Below, piece by piece: positions 46,194 through 55,480 of a DNA stretch of 64,000 nt. The notes under the pieces were generated by a model. That model was not told the DNA's origin. It searched no databases and saw nothing but the letters and a program-made list of their open reading frames with translations. Position numbers and translations under genes: made by a program. Positions within the stretch are counted from its first letter, which is position 1, and the number at the start of each line of letters is the position of its first letter. The stretch covers positions 2,294,001 to 2,358,000 of the forward strand of contig NZ_CP049304.1 of assembly GCF_019444005.1 (NCBI RefSeq), in the 5' to 3' direction. The stretch comes from Liquorilactobacillus nagelii DSM 13675. GTDB taxonomy: Bacteria > Bacillota > Bacilli > Lactobacillales > Lactobacillaceae.

Positions 46194-47915
46194 ATGCAAG
46201 AAGTTATTGATACAGATCAAAAAATTTGTTTTAAATCGCAAGGCGGTTGGCTAGAAAATGCTGGAATTATTGGTTTGATCAGAATTTTAGATGCTGAAGA
46301 TGTTAGTATTGAAAATAATTCATTGTACGTAAAAAAGAAAGCGCTTAATTATTTTGCTGAAAAATATTTTGAATTTTTTATTAAAATCTATGGAGGACAA
46401 ACTCGAGTAGCTAGAATTATAGACTTTAAGGTAAAGATAGAGGAATGGCAGAATATAGATGAAAATAAAGCAGATCCTGAAATTATTTATAATCAGTTAG
46501 ATAACTGGTATAAAAATTGTTTGAAATATTATATTGCCTCAGGAAGTTTTAAAAAAATTAGTAGTTTGTTTCCGCCAGATTTTGATAGTACGTTAGCTTT
46601 AAAAGATTGCAGTAAAGACTTGCAAAAACTGAAAAAGTTAAAAAAAGACAATCAGGGTTTCAATGAAGTATTGCAGCAACTTATTCCTAAATTACAACAA
46701 TTTATTGATTATTTTTCGATTCCAAAAGCTAAAAAATATTTTATGGCTAAAACACTTTCATATATTGTGATTAATAATGCATGGGGTGGAATTTCTTTTT
46801 TTAATCCGCAAACTAAAACGCCTGATTTGTATCAGGATTATGAAGATGCTTTTGTTAAGCCAGTAGTTGAATATTTGAAAGCAGATCATCAAAAAGATGT
46901 TTATCGATGTGCAACGTGTGGTCGGCCAATAAAGAAACAGAAATATTCATATAGCTTTTTGAATGGGGTGGGTTACGATACTAATCGCAAAACGAGCAAT
47001 GCTTGGCTTTTTAATAATGATCAGTTTATGTGCCCACTTTGTCATTTAATGTATTCAGCAGTATCAGCAGGGTTTAACTATGATAACAGACATCAAGGCA
47101 TTTTTATTAATCAAAATCAAGACATAGAGTTACTGAAAAATGCAAATAATAAAATTATTTTGGAAATGAAACGAGCAGTTGAAAAAGAGCAAATTATATC
47201 TCCTTGGAGAGCATTTGCATTATCATTTCAAGAAATGTTTGCCAAATCTAGCAGTTATACATTGGCTGACATTCAGGTTGTCAGTTATCAAAATGGACAG
47301 TATCGGTTTAATTTGGTTCCTAAAAAAATTGCTAGTGTTTTAAAAAAAGCTAGCGAAAAGCCTTTTTCAAATAGACAAAAAACAGTTGCTTTGTTATCAG
47401 TTTTAAATTCAGCATACATTAAAAATTTCCAAGGTCAAAGTTCACTTCAGATATATGATGCAATGTTAAAGCTGTTATTGGTTTCAGCTAATTTGAATTC
47501 GCTGATCAGTGATGTTTTGCAATTGAAGATAGTTAGGCATCAAGACTTGCATGTCACAGTTGAGCAAATCTATAACTTAATTCAAATTAATTTAATTTAT
47601 TTTAAGGAGATGAGTAATTTGGCTTTAACAGATGAAGAACTAAGAAAGATGCGGGGCAGCGGAAAAAATCTGGGTGATGGCTATGCAAATACAAACAAAA
47701 GACAAACTTTAGCATATCGTTTGTTACAGGCGCTAAAAATTCAAAATAATGATCAATTTATGAATATTCTTTTGGATGCATACCTTTACCAGAAAAAATT
47801 GGTACCCAAAAATTTTATTCAAAAAATGAATTCACCAGAAGAATTTAATCAATTAGGTTATGCCTTTATTGCAGGATTAATTCCAAATGATAACAAAAAT
47901 GAGGAGGAGAAGTAG
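46194..47915 (+). CDS. cas8: Cas8, large subunit of type I-B Cascade (CXXC-CXXC, Cst1-like)
   Basis: A 573-residue Cascade large subunit that should read the PAM. Two zinc-type cysteine pairs are in YRCATCGRPI and FMCPLCHLMY (about 240-290), the mark of the CXXC-CXXC Cst1/Cas8a1 group of type I-B (Tneap) systems. The rest is lysine- and asparagine-rich. Start ATG 46194 with AAGGAGG; the in-frame GTG at 46182 is part of that site. Cas8 proteins vary widely, so the exact subgroup is less sure than the class. Confidence 0.85.
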   Translation: MQEVIDTDQKICFKSQGGWLENAGIIGLIRILDAEDVSIENNSLYVKKKALNYFAEKYFEFFIKIYGGQTRVARIIDFKVKIEEWQNIDENKADPEIIYNQLDNWYKNCLKYYIASGSFKKISSLFPPDFDSTLALKDCSKDLQKLKKLKKDNQGFNEVLQQLIPKLQQFIDYFSIPKAKKYFMAKTLSYIVINNAWGGISFFNPQTKTPDLYQDYEDAFVKPVVEYLKADHQKDVYRCATCGRPIKKQKYSYSFLNGVGYDTNRKTSNAWLFNNDQFMCPLCHLMYSAVSAGFNYDNRHQGIFINQNQDIELLKNANNKIILEMKRAVEKEQIISPWRAFALSFQEMFAKSSSYTLADIQVVSYQNGQYRFNLVPKKIASVLKKASEKPFSNRQKTVALLSVLNSAYIKNFQGQSSLQIYDAMLKLLLVSANLNSLISDVLQLKIVRHQDLHVTVEQIYNLIQINLIYFKEMSNLALTDEELRKMRGSGKNLGDGYANTNKRQTLAYRLLQALKIQNNDQFMNILLDAYLYQKKLVPKNFIQKMNSPEEFNQLGYAFIAGLIPNDNKNEEEK

Positions 47916-48809
47916 ATGAAGAGTAAAGGATTAACGTTAACAATCTTAATGCAAGCAGCAAGTGCTAACTATGGAGAAAGTTTGGGAAATATTGCTTCCT
48001 TGAAAAAAGTGACTCGTGGCGATGGTTATCAATATACTTACATTTCCAGACAGGCTTTGCGTTATAACATGATTCAACAATTAGGCGAGCCACTTGCTAC
48101 ATTATCAGCAGAAGGTTCGGGGGATAAAAAGGTTATTCAGTTCGATAAGAATGCAACAATTAAAGATTATCCAGAAATTGATTTTTTTGGTTATATGAAA
48201 ACTGCTACAAATAAAAACGCGCATGTGCGTTCAGCTAAAGTTCGACTTTCTAATGCAATCAGTTTGGAACCTTTTCGCGGCGATACTGACTTTTTAAATA
48301 ATATGGGTTTGGCAGCTAGGATTAGAAAAGATAAGAATGATGAATCAATCAATAATAGCTTAGCACAGTCAGAAATTCATCATTCTTATTATCGTTACAC
48401 TGTAACTATTGATTTAGATCAGATTGGTATTGATGATACGGATGAAATTGAAATTGATAATCAAGAAAAAGCGCGTCGAGTAGCAAAATTATTAGATACT
48501 GTTGCTTATTTATATCGTGACATTCGTGGCCGGCGTGAAGACTTTAAACCACTTTTTGTAATTGGCGGAGTTTATAACATCAAGAATCCAGTTTTTGAAA
48601 ATATTTTAAATATTAAAAATAATTCAATTCTAATTGAACCTTTAAAGGACGTTATGACAAAGGAGATTAAAGATCAAACCAGGGTTGGTGTTGTTTCAGG
48701 ACAATTTGATAACACGGATGAATTAAAAAAAGAGTTGAACGCAGTTTCGGTTGCAAAATTTTTTGATTCATTAAAACAGAAAGTAGCTGATTACTATGAA
48801 GGCAATTAA
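47916..48809 (+). CDS. cas7: Cas7 backbone subunit (Cst2/DevR family)
   Basis: A 297-residue Cas7 of the Cst2/DevR type: LTLTILMQAASANYGESLGN at the N-terminus, YTYISRQALRYNM, and HSYYRYTVTIDLDQIG. Copies of it line the crRNA in Cascade. ATG 47916 directly follows the cas8 stop, behind GGAGGAG. Its 3' end overlaps cas5 by 14 bases. Confidence 0.92.
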   Translation: MKSKGLTLTILMQAASANYGESLGNIASLKKVTRGDGYQYTYISRQALRYNMIQQLGEPLATLSAEGSGDKKVIQFDKNATIKDYPEIDFFGYMKTATNKNAHVRSAKVRLSNAISLEPFRGDTDFLNNMGLAARIRKDKNDESINNSLAQSEIHHSYYRYTVTIDLDQIGIDDTDEIEIDNQEKARRVAKLLDTVAYLYRDIRGRREDFKPLFVIGGVYNIKNPVFENILNIKNNSILIEPLKDVMTKEIKDQTRVGVVSGQFDNTDELKKELNAVSVAKFFDSLKQKVADYYEGN

Positions 48810-49578
48810 GATAACTGCTTTTCAAGAATCTGCAAATTATAAAGTTCCAATCAGTCATGATTTTCGAGAAAGCTACCCTTTGCCACCCTATTCAACAGTT
48901 ATTGGAATGGTACATTATTTATGTGATTTCAAAGAATATCATCCAATGAAAATCAGTATTCAAGGATCATATGGTTCAACAACAAGTGATTTATATACCG
49001 AATATGAGTTTAAAAATGGAATGAAATTTGAGCCTAAACGTCATCAGCTTAGCGTAAATGGCTTTGGTATTAGTCGCGGGGTAGCACAAGTTCAATTGAT
49101 GACGGATGTTAACTTGGTGTTGCACGTTATTCCTGAAGATCAAGCAGAAGTGGAAAATATTTATAATTGCTTGAAGTATCCGCGGGAATATCCAAGTATT
49201 GGTCGAAGAGAAGATTTAGCAGTTTTTGAGAATGTTGAAGTCGTAGAGGTATCTCAATGTCGTTTGAGTAAAGATCTTTATTCAGGTGAATACGCAAATG
49301 GTACACAGCAGGGCTTAAGAAAGAATTGGGCTGCATATATTCCAAATGAAATTCTAAACAATAGTCTTGATTTTTCTCATCGTGATAAACATGAAACGGA
49401 CATTGATACAGGTACTAAATACAGTCTTAATAAGGTTTATTCGTTGGTAAAAACAAGAAAAAACAAACCGGCAGAACGACGTTGGGAAAAACATGAAGTA
49501 GTTTATACAGAATTTTCAATTTGGCAAGATGCAGTGATTACGGCAGATGATGAGGGAGATGCAATTTTTGCTGTCTGA
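48796..49578 (+). CDS. cas5: Cas5 (type I-B, Cas5t-like)
   Basis: A 260-residue Cas5 that holds the 5' handle of the crRNA. KITAFQESANYKVPISHDFRESYPLPPYSTVIGMVH at the N-terminus and EYPSIGRREDLAVF in the middle are typical. It starts inside cas7, so translation is coupled. A terminator-like hairpin lies right after it. Confidence 0.92.
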   Translation: MKAIKITAFQESANYKVPISHDFRESYPLPPYSTVIGMVHYLCDFKEYHPMKISIQGSYGSTTSDLYTEYEFKNGMKFEPKRHQLSVNGFGISRGVAQVQLMTDVNLVLHVIPEDQAEVENIYNCLKYPREYPSIGRREDLAVFENVEVVEVSQCRLSKDLYSGEYANGTQQGLRKNWAAYIPNEILNNSLDFSHRDKHETDIDTGTKYSLNKVYSLVKTRKNKPAERRWEKHEVVYTEFSIWQDAVITADDEGDAIFAV

Positions 49579-49585
49579 CAAACAG

Positions 49586-49623
49586 AGTCGCCTAATTGGC
49601 GGCTTTTTTAGGAGGCCTAAAAA
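49586..49623 (+). promoter_or_regulatory. Attenuator-like hairpin and Shine-Dalgarno hairpin before cas3
   Basis: AGTCGCC (49586-49592) can pair with GGCGGCT (49598-49604) and is followed by T6 (49604-49609), a small intrinsic-terminator shape. TTTTTAGG (49605-49612) can also pair with CCTAAAAA (49616-49623), placing the cas3 Shine-Dalgarno in the loop. The two cannot form fully at once because both use the T run. Confidence 0.5.
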
Positions 49624-51911
49624 TGGACTTTTTAGCTAAATCAAATGGTGAAACTTTAAGTGAACATACAGAGAATTTATTAATTCAGTTTAAACTTTTG
49701 AAGAAATTTTACCCACAAGCATTAAGCGAGGACGAATGGAACATTTTACTATTAGCTTGTAAATACCATGATTTAGGCAAAATGAATAATAAATTCCAAG
49801 ATAAAATAAAAAGTAAAAGACGAGGAATGGAAAAAGATGAATTACCTCATGGTTTACTAAGTGCGTCATTAATTCCGTATAGAGAATTACGAGCATTGTA
49901 TCCTATTAGTGACTTGAGAGCACTAGCTTATTCTGTCGCTCTTCACCACGAAAGAGATTTTTCGGAATTTGATCAGGATGATTATAAAAGAGAGGTTAGA
50001 TTACTAGCAGAACCTGCTGATAATTTTGATTTTAATAGAATCGGATTACATCAGATGCTACCTCAAGTACCTCCTGGCAGATATTTTGAATTTAAAACGG
50101 TTATAGGTGCTACTAAGGAACCTGATACTTATAGAAAATATGTTAAAACAAAAGGACTTTTGAATAGAATTGATTTTGCAGCTTCAGGTTATTATCAAGT
50201 TGAATTTCCTGACAATGGTTATTTGCAGGAACATTTGCAAGAAAATGCTTTAGAAAAGTGGCAAAAAGAGCAACCGGATGCAGATTGGAATGAAATGCAA
50301 ACTTGGATGGGCAAGCATATTGAAGATAACGTTATGATTATTGCTCAAACGGGAATGGGTAAAACAGAAGGCGGGTTGCGTTGGTTAGCAAATGATAAAG
50401 GGTTCTTTACTTTACCACTTAAATCAGCAATAAATAGTATTTATGATCGAATTAAAAATGAAATATTTGAAAAAACTGAGGAATCAAAAAATTATGTAGG
50501 AATTCTGCATTCTGATATGCAACAGATTTTGCTTGAAGAATTTGAGAAAAACGATGATTTTGATAGCTCAAATTTAAATGACTATAAAGCTTATTTAAAT
50601 GAAAACCGAGGCTGGTCGTTGCCATTAACAATAACAACGTTAGATCAAGTTTTTAATATTGTTTATCATTATCGTGGATATGAACCTAAGTTAGCTACTT
50701 TAAGCTATTCAAAAATTATAATTGATGAAGTTCAAATGTATTCGCCAGATTTGTTAGCATATTTGATTTATGGGCTAAAGATGATTCAAAAATTGGGTGG
50801 AAAATTCGCTGTGATGACAGCAACACTAGCCCCATTTGTTGTGGACTTGTTTAAGAAGAATGGCTTAGAATTCATAATGCCGACACATCCATTTTTATTG
50901 CCGGAATTTTCGCAACGTCATTCAGTTAAGATTTTACATCATCAACTGAATGCTAATGATATTAAGAACAGTTTTCACAATAATAAAGTATTGGTTATCT
51001 GTAACACAATTAAGGAGGCAGTTTCATTATATGACGAGCTATCTTTTCAATTAAAAGATAATGTCAAATTAATTCACAGTCGATTTATCCGGAAAGATCG
51101 TCAAAGGTTAGAGAAAGAAATTACTAATTTTAGTAGTAAAGAAATTAAGAAATTTGGAGTTTGGATTGGTACTCAGGTGGTAGAAGCTTCGCTCGATATA
51201 GATTTTGATGTTTTATATACTGAATTATCAGAATTAAATAGTCTTTTTCAGCGAATGGGACGTTGCTATCGTCGACGTAATTTTGATAGGACAGGATACA
51301 ATGTTTTTATTTATGATGGGGGAGAAGAGTTACCAAGTGGTGTGCATGAATCTAGTCAGCGTTCAGTTTATGATTATGAAATGTTTTGTCTATCTAAAAA
51401 AGCAGTTGCTAATTTGAATGGCCAGCTTAGTGAGCAAGATAAAATGGATTTAATTGAAAGAACTTATACCATGAAAAATCTAAAAGACAGTTCATATTTA
51501 ATAAAAGTACGAGATACGTTTGAGTATCTAGATGCTTGTTCCAATGATCATAAATCTAAACAAGAAATTGCAAAAGAGTTCAGAGACATTGAGTCTGTTA
51601 CGGGCATTCCTCAAAAAATAGCTGATGAGAATGAGGCCCTGATTAAGCGATTGAATGAATTATTGCAATCAAATAATTATCAGAAAAATCAGTATGAGAT
51701 TACAAAGTTAAAAAATGAAGTCTTAAATCTGACAGTGCAAGTCCCATCTTATTTATTTTATCGAAAAAGAAATGATATTGAAGTAGGACTTGTTGAACTC
51801 TCGCGTTATCAAAAAATTCCAATTATAAGTGACGAATATGAATATGATAATAATAAAGGCTTGAGCTTGAGCCCTAAAAAAAAAGAACATGAATTTGATA
51901 ATATTTTTTAA
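49623..51911 (+). CDS. cas3: Cas3 nuclease-helicase (HD domain fused to SF2 helicase)
   Basis: A 762-residue Cas3. The N-terminal HD nuclease has KYHDLGKMN (about 47-55), LPHGLLS and ALHHERD. The helicase has Walker A AQTGMGKTE (about 235-243), Walker B IIDEVQMY, motif III MTATLAP, motif V EASLDIDFDVLYTE and motif VI QRMGRCYRR. All motifs look intact. It degrades DNA bound by Cascade. ATG 49623 is set by AGGAGG; the in-frame ATG-like start further up (49596) lies in the hairpin. Confidence 0.93.
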   Translation: MDFLAKSNGETLSEHTENLLIQFKLLKKFYPQALSEDEWNILLLACKYHDLGKMNNKFQDKIKSKRRGMEKDELPHGLLSASLIPYRELRALYPISDLRALAYSVALHHERDFSEFDQDDYKREVRLLAEPADNFDFNRIGLHQMLPQVPPGRYFEFKTVIGATKEPDTYRKYVKTKGLLNRIDFAASGYYQVEFPDNGYLQEHLQENALEKWQKEQPDADWNEMQTWMGKHIEDNVMIIAQTGMGKTEGGLRWLANDKGFFTLPLKSAINSIYDRIKNEIFEKTEESKNYVGILHSDMQQILLEEFEKNDDFDSSNLNDYKAYLNENRGWSLPLTITTLDQVFNIVYHYRGYEPKLATLSYSKIIIDEVQMYSPDLLAYLIYGLKMIQKLGGKFAVMTATLAPFVVDLFKKNGLEFIMPTHPFLLPEFSQRHSVKILHHQLNANDIKNSFHNNKVLVICNTIKEAVSLYDELSFQLKDNVKLIHSRFIRKDRQRLEKEITNFSSKEIKKFGVWIGTQVVEASLDIDFDVLYTELSELNSLFQRMGRCYRRRNFDRTGYNVFIYDGGEELPSGVHESSQRSVYDYEMFCLSKKAVANLNGQLSEQDKMDLIERTYTMKNLKDSSYLIKVRDTFEYLDACSNDHKSKQEIAKEFRDIESVTGIPQKIADENEALIKRLNELLQSNNYQKNQYEITKLKNEVLNLTVQVPSYLFYRKRNDIEVGLVELSRYQKIPIISDEYEYDNNKGLSLSPKKKEHEFDNIF

Positions 51912-51923
51912 GCAGGTGATCAC

Positions 51924-52412
51924 ATGAAAATTACGGGCAATATGGTTAATTATTATTTTGTTTGTACGCGCAAGTTATGGCTATTTAGCCATCAAATTCA
52001 ATTTGAAAATGAGAATGAAAATGTTAGGTTAGGCAAAATATTAGATGAAAAAAGTTATGGTCGTAATGAAAAACATGTCATGTTGGATAATGTTGTAAAT
52101 TTAGATATGATTGAGAATTGGTCGGTAATTCATGAAATAAAAAAAACAAGGGCAATTGAACCTGCTGCTGAATGGCAACTTAAATATTACATGTATTATT
52201 TAGAACAAAAAGAAATTCAAGTAACAAAGGGAATTCTGGATTACCCTAAATTAAAACAAAGATTTGAATACCATTTAACTGAGAAAGATAGGAAAAAATT
52301 ACAGAGTTATATGGAGAATATCAAGGAAATTGTAAGGAGAAAAACTGCTCCAAAGGTAATTTCTCAATCAATTTGCAAGTCGTGTGCTTATTATGAATAT
52401 TGTTACGTTTAA
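51924..52412 (+). CDS. cas4: Cas4 Fe-S exonuclease
   Basis: A 162-residue Cas4, which trims and orients pre-spacers. One Cys is near the N-terminus (YYFVCTRKLWLF) and three at the C-terminus (SICKSCAYYEYC), the four ligands of its Fe-S cluster. HEIKKTRAIEPAAEWQLKYYMYYL carries the nuclease Glu/Lys/Gln residues. ATG 51924 behind AGCAGGTGA. It appears complete although the cas1 that follows is broken. Confidence 0.9.
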   Translation: MKITGNMVNYYFVCTRKLWLFSHQIQFENENENVRLGKILDEKSYGRNEKHVMLDNVVNLDMIENWSVIHEIKKTRAIEPAAEWQLKYYMYYLEQKEIQVTKGILDYPKLKQRFEYHLTEKDRKKLQSYMENIKEIVRRKTAPKVISQSICKSCAYYEYCYV

Positions 52413-52433
52413 TGAACAAAGCTGGTGATTAAT

Positions 52434-53422
52434 TTGGAAAGTTATTATTTATTTTCTAGCGGTAAACTTTTTCGTAAAGATAATGTGATTAGATTGCAAA
52501 GAAATGATGGCAAATATAAAGACTTAAAAATAGAAGTTATTAGAGATTTATATTTATTTGTGAAATTGAAACTAATACTAAATGTTTAAACTATTTATCG
52601 CAAATGAAAATCCCTGTGCATTTTTTCAATTATTATGGATATTATACTGGTAGCTTTTACCCACGTGAACAAAATGTGTCAGGTACACTTTTAATTAAGC
52701 AGGTAAATGTGTATCAAGATTCAACTAAAAGAATAAAATTAGCTCAGAAATTTGTTTTTGGTGCAGCTGAGAATTGCTTAAGAAATTTAAAATATTATCA
52801 ACGACGGAATAAAGACTTGATGACAGAGATAAATCAAATTACAGCCTTAGAGAAAGCTATTTTTAGGACAGTCAGTATACCAGAGTTAATGGGGGTTGAA
52901 GGTGATTTTCATCGAATTTATTATTCTGCATGGCAGAAAATTTTTAGTGAGGATATCGACTTTGATAAGAGGGTTAGAAGACCACCCGATAATTTAGTTA
53001 ATGCACTGATATCATTTTTAAATATGATGACTTATAGTGTCTGTTTATCAGAAATATATGTAACTCAGTTGAATCCAACAATCAGCTATTTACACACATC
53101 ACTTGAACGTAGGTTTTCTTTAGGTTTGGATATTTCTGAAATTTTCAAACCATTATTAGTAGATCGAATAGTTTTTAATTTAATAAATAAGGGGGTCATT
53201 AAAGAAGACGATGTAGAAAAGAATTCAAATTATTGTTATCTAAAGCCTATATCTTTGCGCAAAGTAACACAGATGTTTGATGAGTATCTTCAGAAAACAA
53301 TCACGCATCGTCAACTCCATAGAAAAGTTTCATATCGCCGACTTATTAGATTGGAATGTTACAAGATTATTAAAGATTTAATGGGAGAGGAAGAATATCA
53401 ACCTTTTAAATTATGGTGGTGA
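52434..53422 (+). pseudogene. cas1: cas1 integrase gene, split by a single-base frameshift
   Basis: Cas1 integrates new spacers. Reading from TTG 52434 gives ESYYLFSSGKLFRKDNVIR...VIRDLYLF, then the frame turns to VKLKLILNV and stops near 52605. In another frame, from 52562, EIETNTKCLNYLSQMKIPVHFFNYYGYYTGSFYPRE continues to 53422. One extra G beside 52560 (GGT GAA instead of GTG AAA) joins them into about 329 residues, a normal Cas1. The 3' part keeps active-site regions (Glu of ALEKAIFRTVSIPELMGVEG, His of YLHTSLERRFSLGLDISEIFKP). The largest open frame, from ATG 52604, lacks the first 57 or so residues. The site is GG, not a long homopolymer. Confidence 0.85.
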
Positions 53423-53428
53423 TTTTAG

Positions 53429-53710
53429 TTGTATATAATATTAGTTTACGACATTGCTTTAGATCAGAATGGAGCTAAAGTTTTGAGACATGTTTTTAAA
53501 ATTTGCAAAAAATATCTGAGCCATGTGCAAAAATCGGTTTTTGAAGGGGAACTTACCAAGTCACAATTACAAAAATTGACTACGGAGTTGGATAAATGGG
53601 TCAGAAATGATAAAGATTCGATAATTATTTTTAAAAATCGAAACAAAAATTGGCTTGATAAAAAATTTATTGGCCTAGATATGTCTGATGAAACATCAAA
53701 TTTTTTTTGA
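53429..53710 (+). CDS. cas2: Cas2
   Basis: A 93-residue Cas2, the structural partner of Cas1. IILVYDIALDQNGAKVLRHVFKICKKYLSHVQKSVFEGEL has the family strand-helix-strand with the conserved Asp in VYDI. Start TTG 53429, six bases after cas1. Last cas gene before the array. Confidence 0.9.
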   Translation: MYIILVYDIALDQNGAKVLRHVFKICKKYLSHVQKSVFEGELTKSQLQKLTTELDKWVRNDKDSIIIFKNRNKNWLDKKFIGLDMSDETSNFF

Positions 53711-53897
53711 ATTTAACTTGTCTGTCGACCTCAAATAGTTCAAATCTATGGGGGGACTGACAGAGAAGATGAAGCTTAATTTATTAGGCTTGAAAGAAAA
53801 TATGGGAAAAGGTAATATTTAAATATAGACAATAGGTGAGATGGTCGACAGAATGTAGATGAAAAGTATTGATTTTATAGGGATTTCAATGTATATG
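53711..53897 (+). promoter_or_regulatory. CRISPR leader with a 10-bp inverted repeat
   Basis: 187 bases between cas2 and the first repeat. TCTGTCGACC at 53721-53730 and its exact complement GGTCGACAGA at 53843-53852 bracket most of it, 112 bases apart. The leader lies on the cas2 side, since the degenerate repeats are at the other end. Confidence 0.7.
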
Positions 53898-55182
53898 GAT
53901 TCTATTTAACTTAAGAGGAATGTAAAGTCATCATTTTCTACTGTGTCACTGCTTTTAGGCTTGATTCTATTTAACTTAAGAGGAATGTAAAGAGAGAAAA
54001 AAGTGAGGTTTACCATGCAGTTGGACGGATTCTATTTAACTTAAGAGGAATGTAAAGGTCTGCTGGGCATTAGAAAGAGAATTCTTTTGACTAGATTCTA
54101 TTTAACTTAAGAGGAATGTAAAGTTAGGTACTAAATTAACCTGCCCTAATGAATTGAAATGATTCTATTTAACTTAAGAGGAATGTAAAGAAAACTGAAC
54201 TAGACGGTGTAAATGGTGTATCGGTTCGATTCTATTTAACTTAAGAGGAATGTAAAGTTTCGATTGCTGGCTCAAAAAACTGTCTAGCCGGTGATTCTAT
54301 TTAACTTAAGAGGAATGTAAAGAAAGTTTTAGGAGCCTGGGTTGACACTCTTGTAAGGGATTCTATTTAACTTAAGAGGAATGTAAAGATAGATCTGGCT
54401 ACCGTCTATGTTAGAAAACCACGATTCTATTTAACTTAAGAGGAATGTAAAGAGTATCTTTTTGAGACGATTAGCAGCATCTGCCGCTGGATTCTATTTA
54501 ACTTAAGAGGAATGTAAAGTTTAAAGAAACGAGGTTCATTAAATGAGAGTATACGCGATTCTATTTAACTTAAGAGGAATGTAAAGTGTTATTTTTCATG
54601 CTTATGGTAAGCACCGGGATAATGATTCTATTTAACTTAAGAGGAATGTAAAGACATTTCATCATAATTATTTGAATTATTTGTTTTAGATTCTATTTAA
54701 CTTAAGAGGAATGTAAAGGAAGAAACGCAGGCAGAACAAATTCAATTACGAACATGATTCTATTTAACTTAAGAGGAATGTAAAGCATCTAATTCATGCA
54801 GGCAAAACAAGTTGGCTGGCAGATTCTATTTAACTTAAGAGGAATGTAAAGACGAGCAATCCAGTGCCGCTTTTAGTTGGCAATTACAGATTCTATTTAA
54901 CTTAAGAGGAATGTAAAGCTAAACGTAGCTGTCATACCGTCTGGATAAGTTACGATTCTATTTAACTTAAGAGGAATGTAAAGACTATCTTACCGTCTTT
55001 TTCATTCACTTCATATTTGGATTCTATTTAACTTAAGAGGAATGTAAAGCATTTTGCAAACTCAGCTAATACTTCGAATTCTTCTGTGATTCTATTTAAC
55101 TTAAGAGGAATGTAAATGTGGCAACTGGAGCAAAACGGTAGAGGCAGAAACTGATTCTATTTAACTTAAGAGGAATGTAAGT
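53898..55182 (+). CRISPR. Type I-B CRISPR array, 20 repeats and 19 spacers
   Basis: Repeats of 30 bases begin GATTCTATTTAAC and end AAGAGGAATGTAAAG. They start at 53898, 53963, 54028, 54094, 54161, 54228, 54293, 54359, 54423, 54490, 54557, 54624, 54689, 54756, 54822, 54889, 54954, 55020, 55088 and 55153. The first 18 are identical. The 19th ends in T instead of G, and the last differs in its final two bases (TAAGT for AAAG), which marks the old, trailing end. Spacers are 34-38 bases and all different. The repeat matches type I-B arrays of low-GC bacteria. I found no spacer matching this window. Spacer 54520-54556 has a GAGG-N8-ATG pattern, as if taken from a gene start. Confidence 0.97.
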
Positions 55183-55186
55183 TATA

Positions 55187-55358
55187 CTACCTGCAGGTTG
55201 AGTAATTCTTGCTCCCATATTTCTTATAAATTCTAACCAAAATGCCGATTAATATTCTGCTGATACCATATTTTCTCGTAATCACAGCCTTAACTTCAGC
55301 ATCATTAAGGTACTCTTTGACTGCTATAGCTTTATTCTCAATACTACTTTTGTCATAA
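55187..55358 (-). pseudogene. Fragment of an IS3-type transposase OrfA
   Basis: On the minus strand one frame reads DKSSIENKAIAVKEYLND and then VITRKYGIS, closely like the helix-turn-helix N-terminus of IS3/IS150-family OrfA proteins (KYS-E-K--AVK-YL---KYGIS). A possible ATG-ACA-AAA start at about 55356 is one base out of frame. The rest of the element and its terminal repeats are missing. It directly abuts the degenerate last CRISPR repeat. Confidence 0.55.
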
Positions 55359-55362
55359 TAAA

Positions 55363-55395
55363 TACCCCTAAAGTCGAAACGTAACTTTAGGGGTA
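55363..55395 (-). terminator. Perfect hairpin at the end of the minus-strand sugar operon
   Basis: TACCCCTAAAGT (55363-55374) and ACTTTAGGGGTA (55384-55395) form a 12-bp perfect stem with a 9-base loop. On the minus strand it is followed by TTTATT, so it can end the Gfo/Idh transcript; the 85 bases between it and the gene at 55481 hold nothing else. Confidence 0.6.
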
Positions 55396-55480
55396 AAATT
55401 TAATTTTCTGATTTAAAAATCAAAAATAAGGTTCTAGATCATTAGATTAAAGCTTTAAGTACGTGTTTTTTACACTGCAC

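Noticed and set aside
53898..55182. Self-targeting spacers as a reason for the broken cas1
   Set aside because: I compared the spacers by eye with the genes of this window and saw no match; the rest of the genome is not available.
55363..55395. The 12-bp perfect inverted repeat as terminal repeats of an insertion sequence
   Set aside because: The arms are only 9 bases apart, so it is a hairpin; it fits a terminator of the minus-strand operon better.
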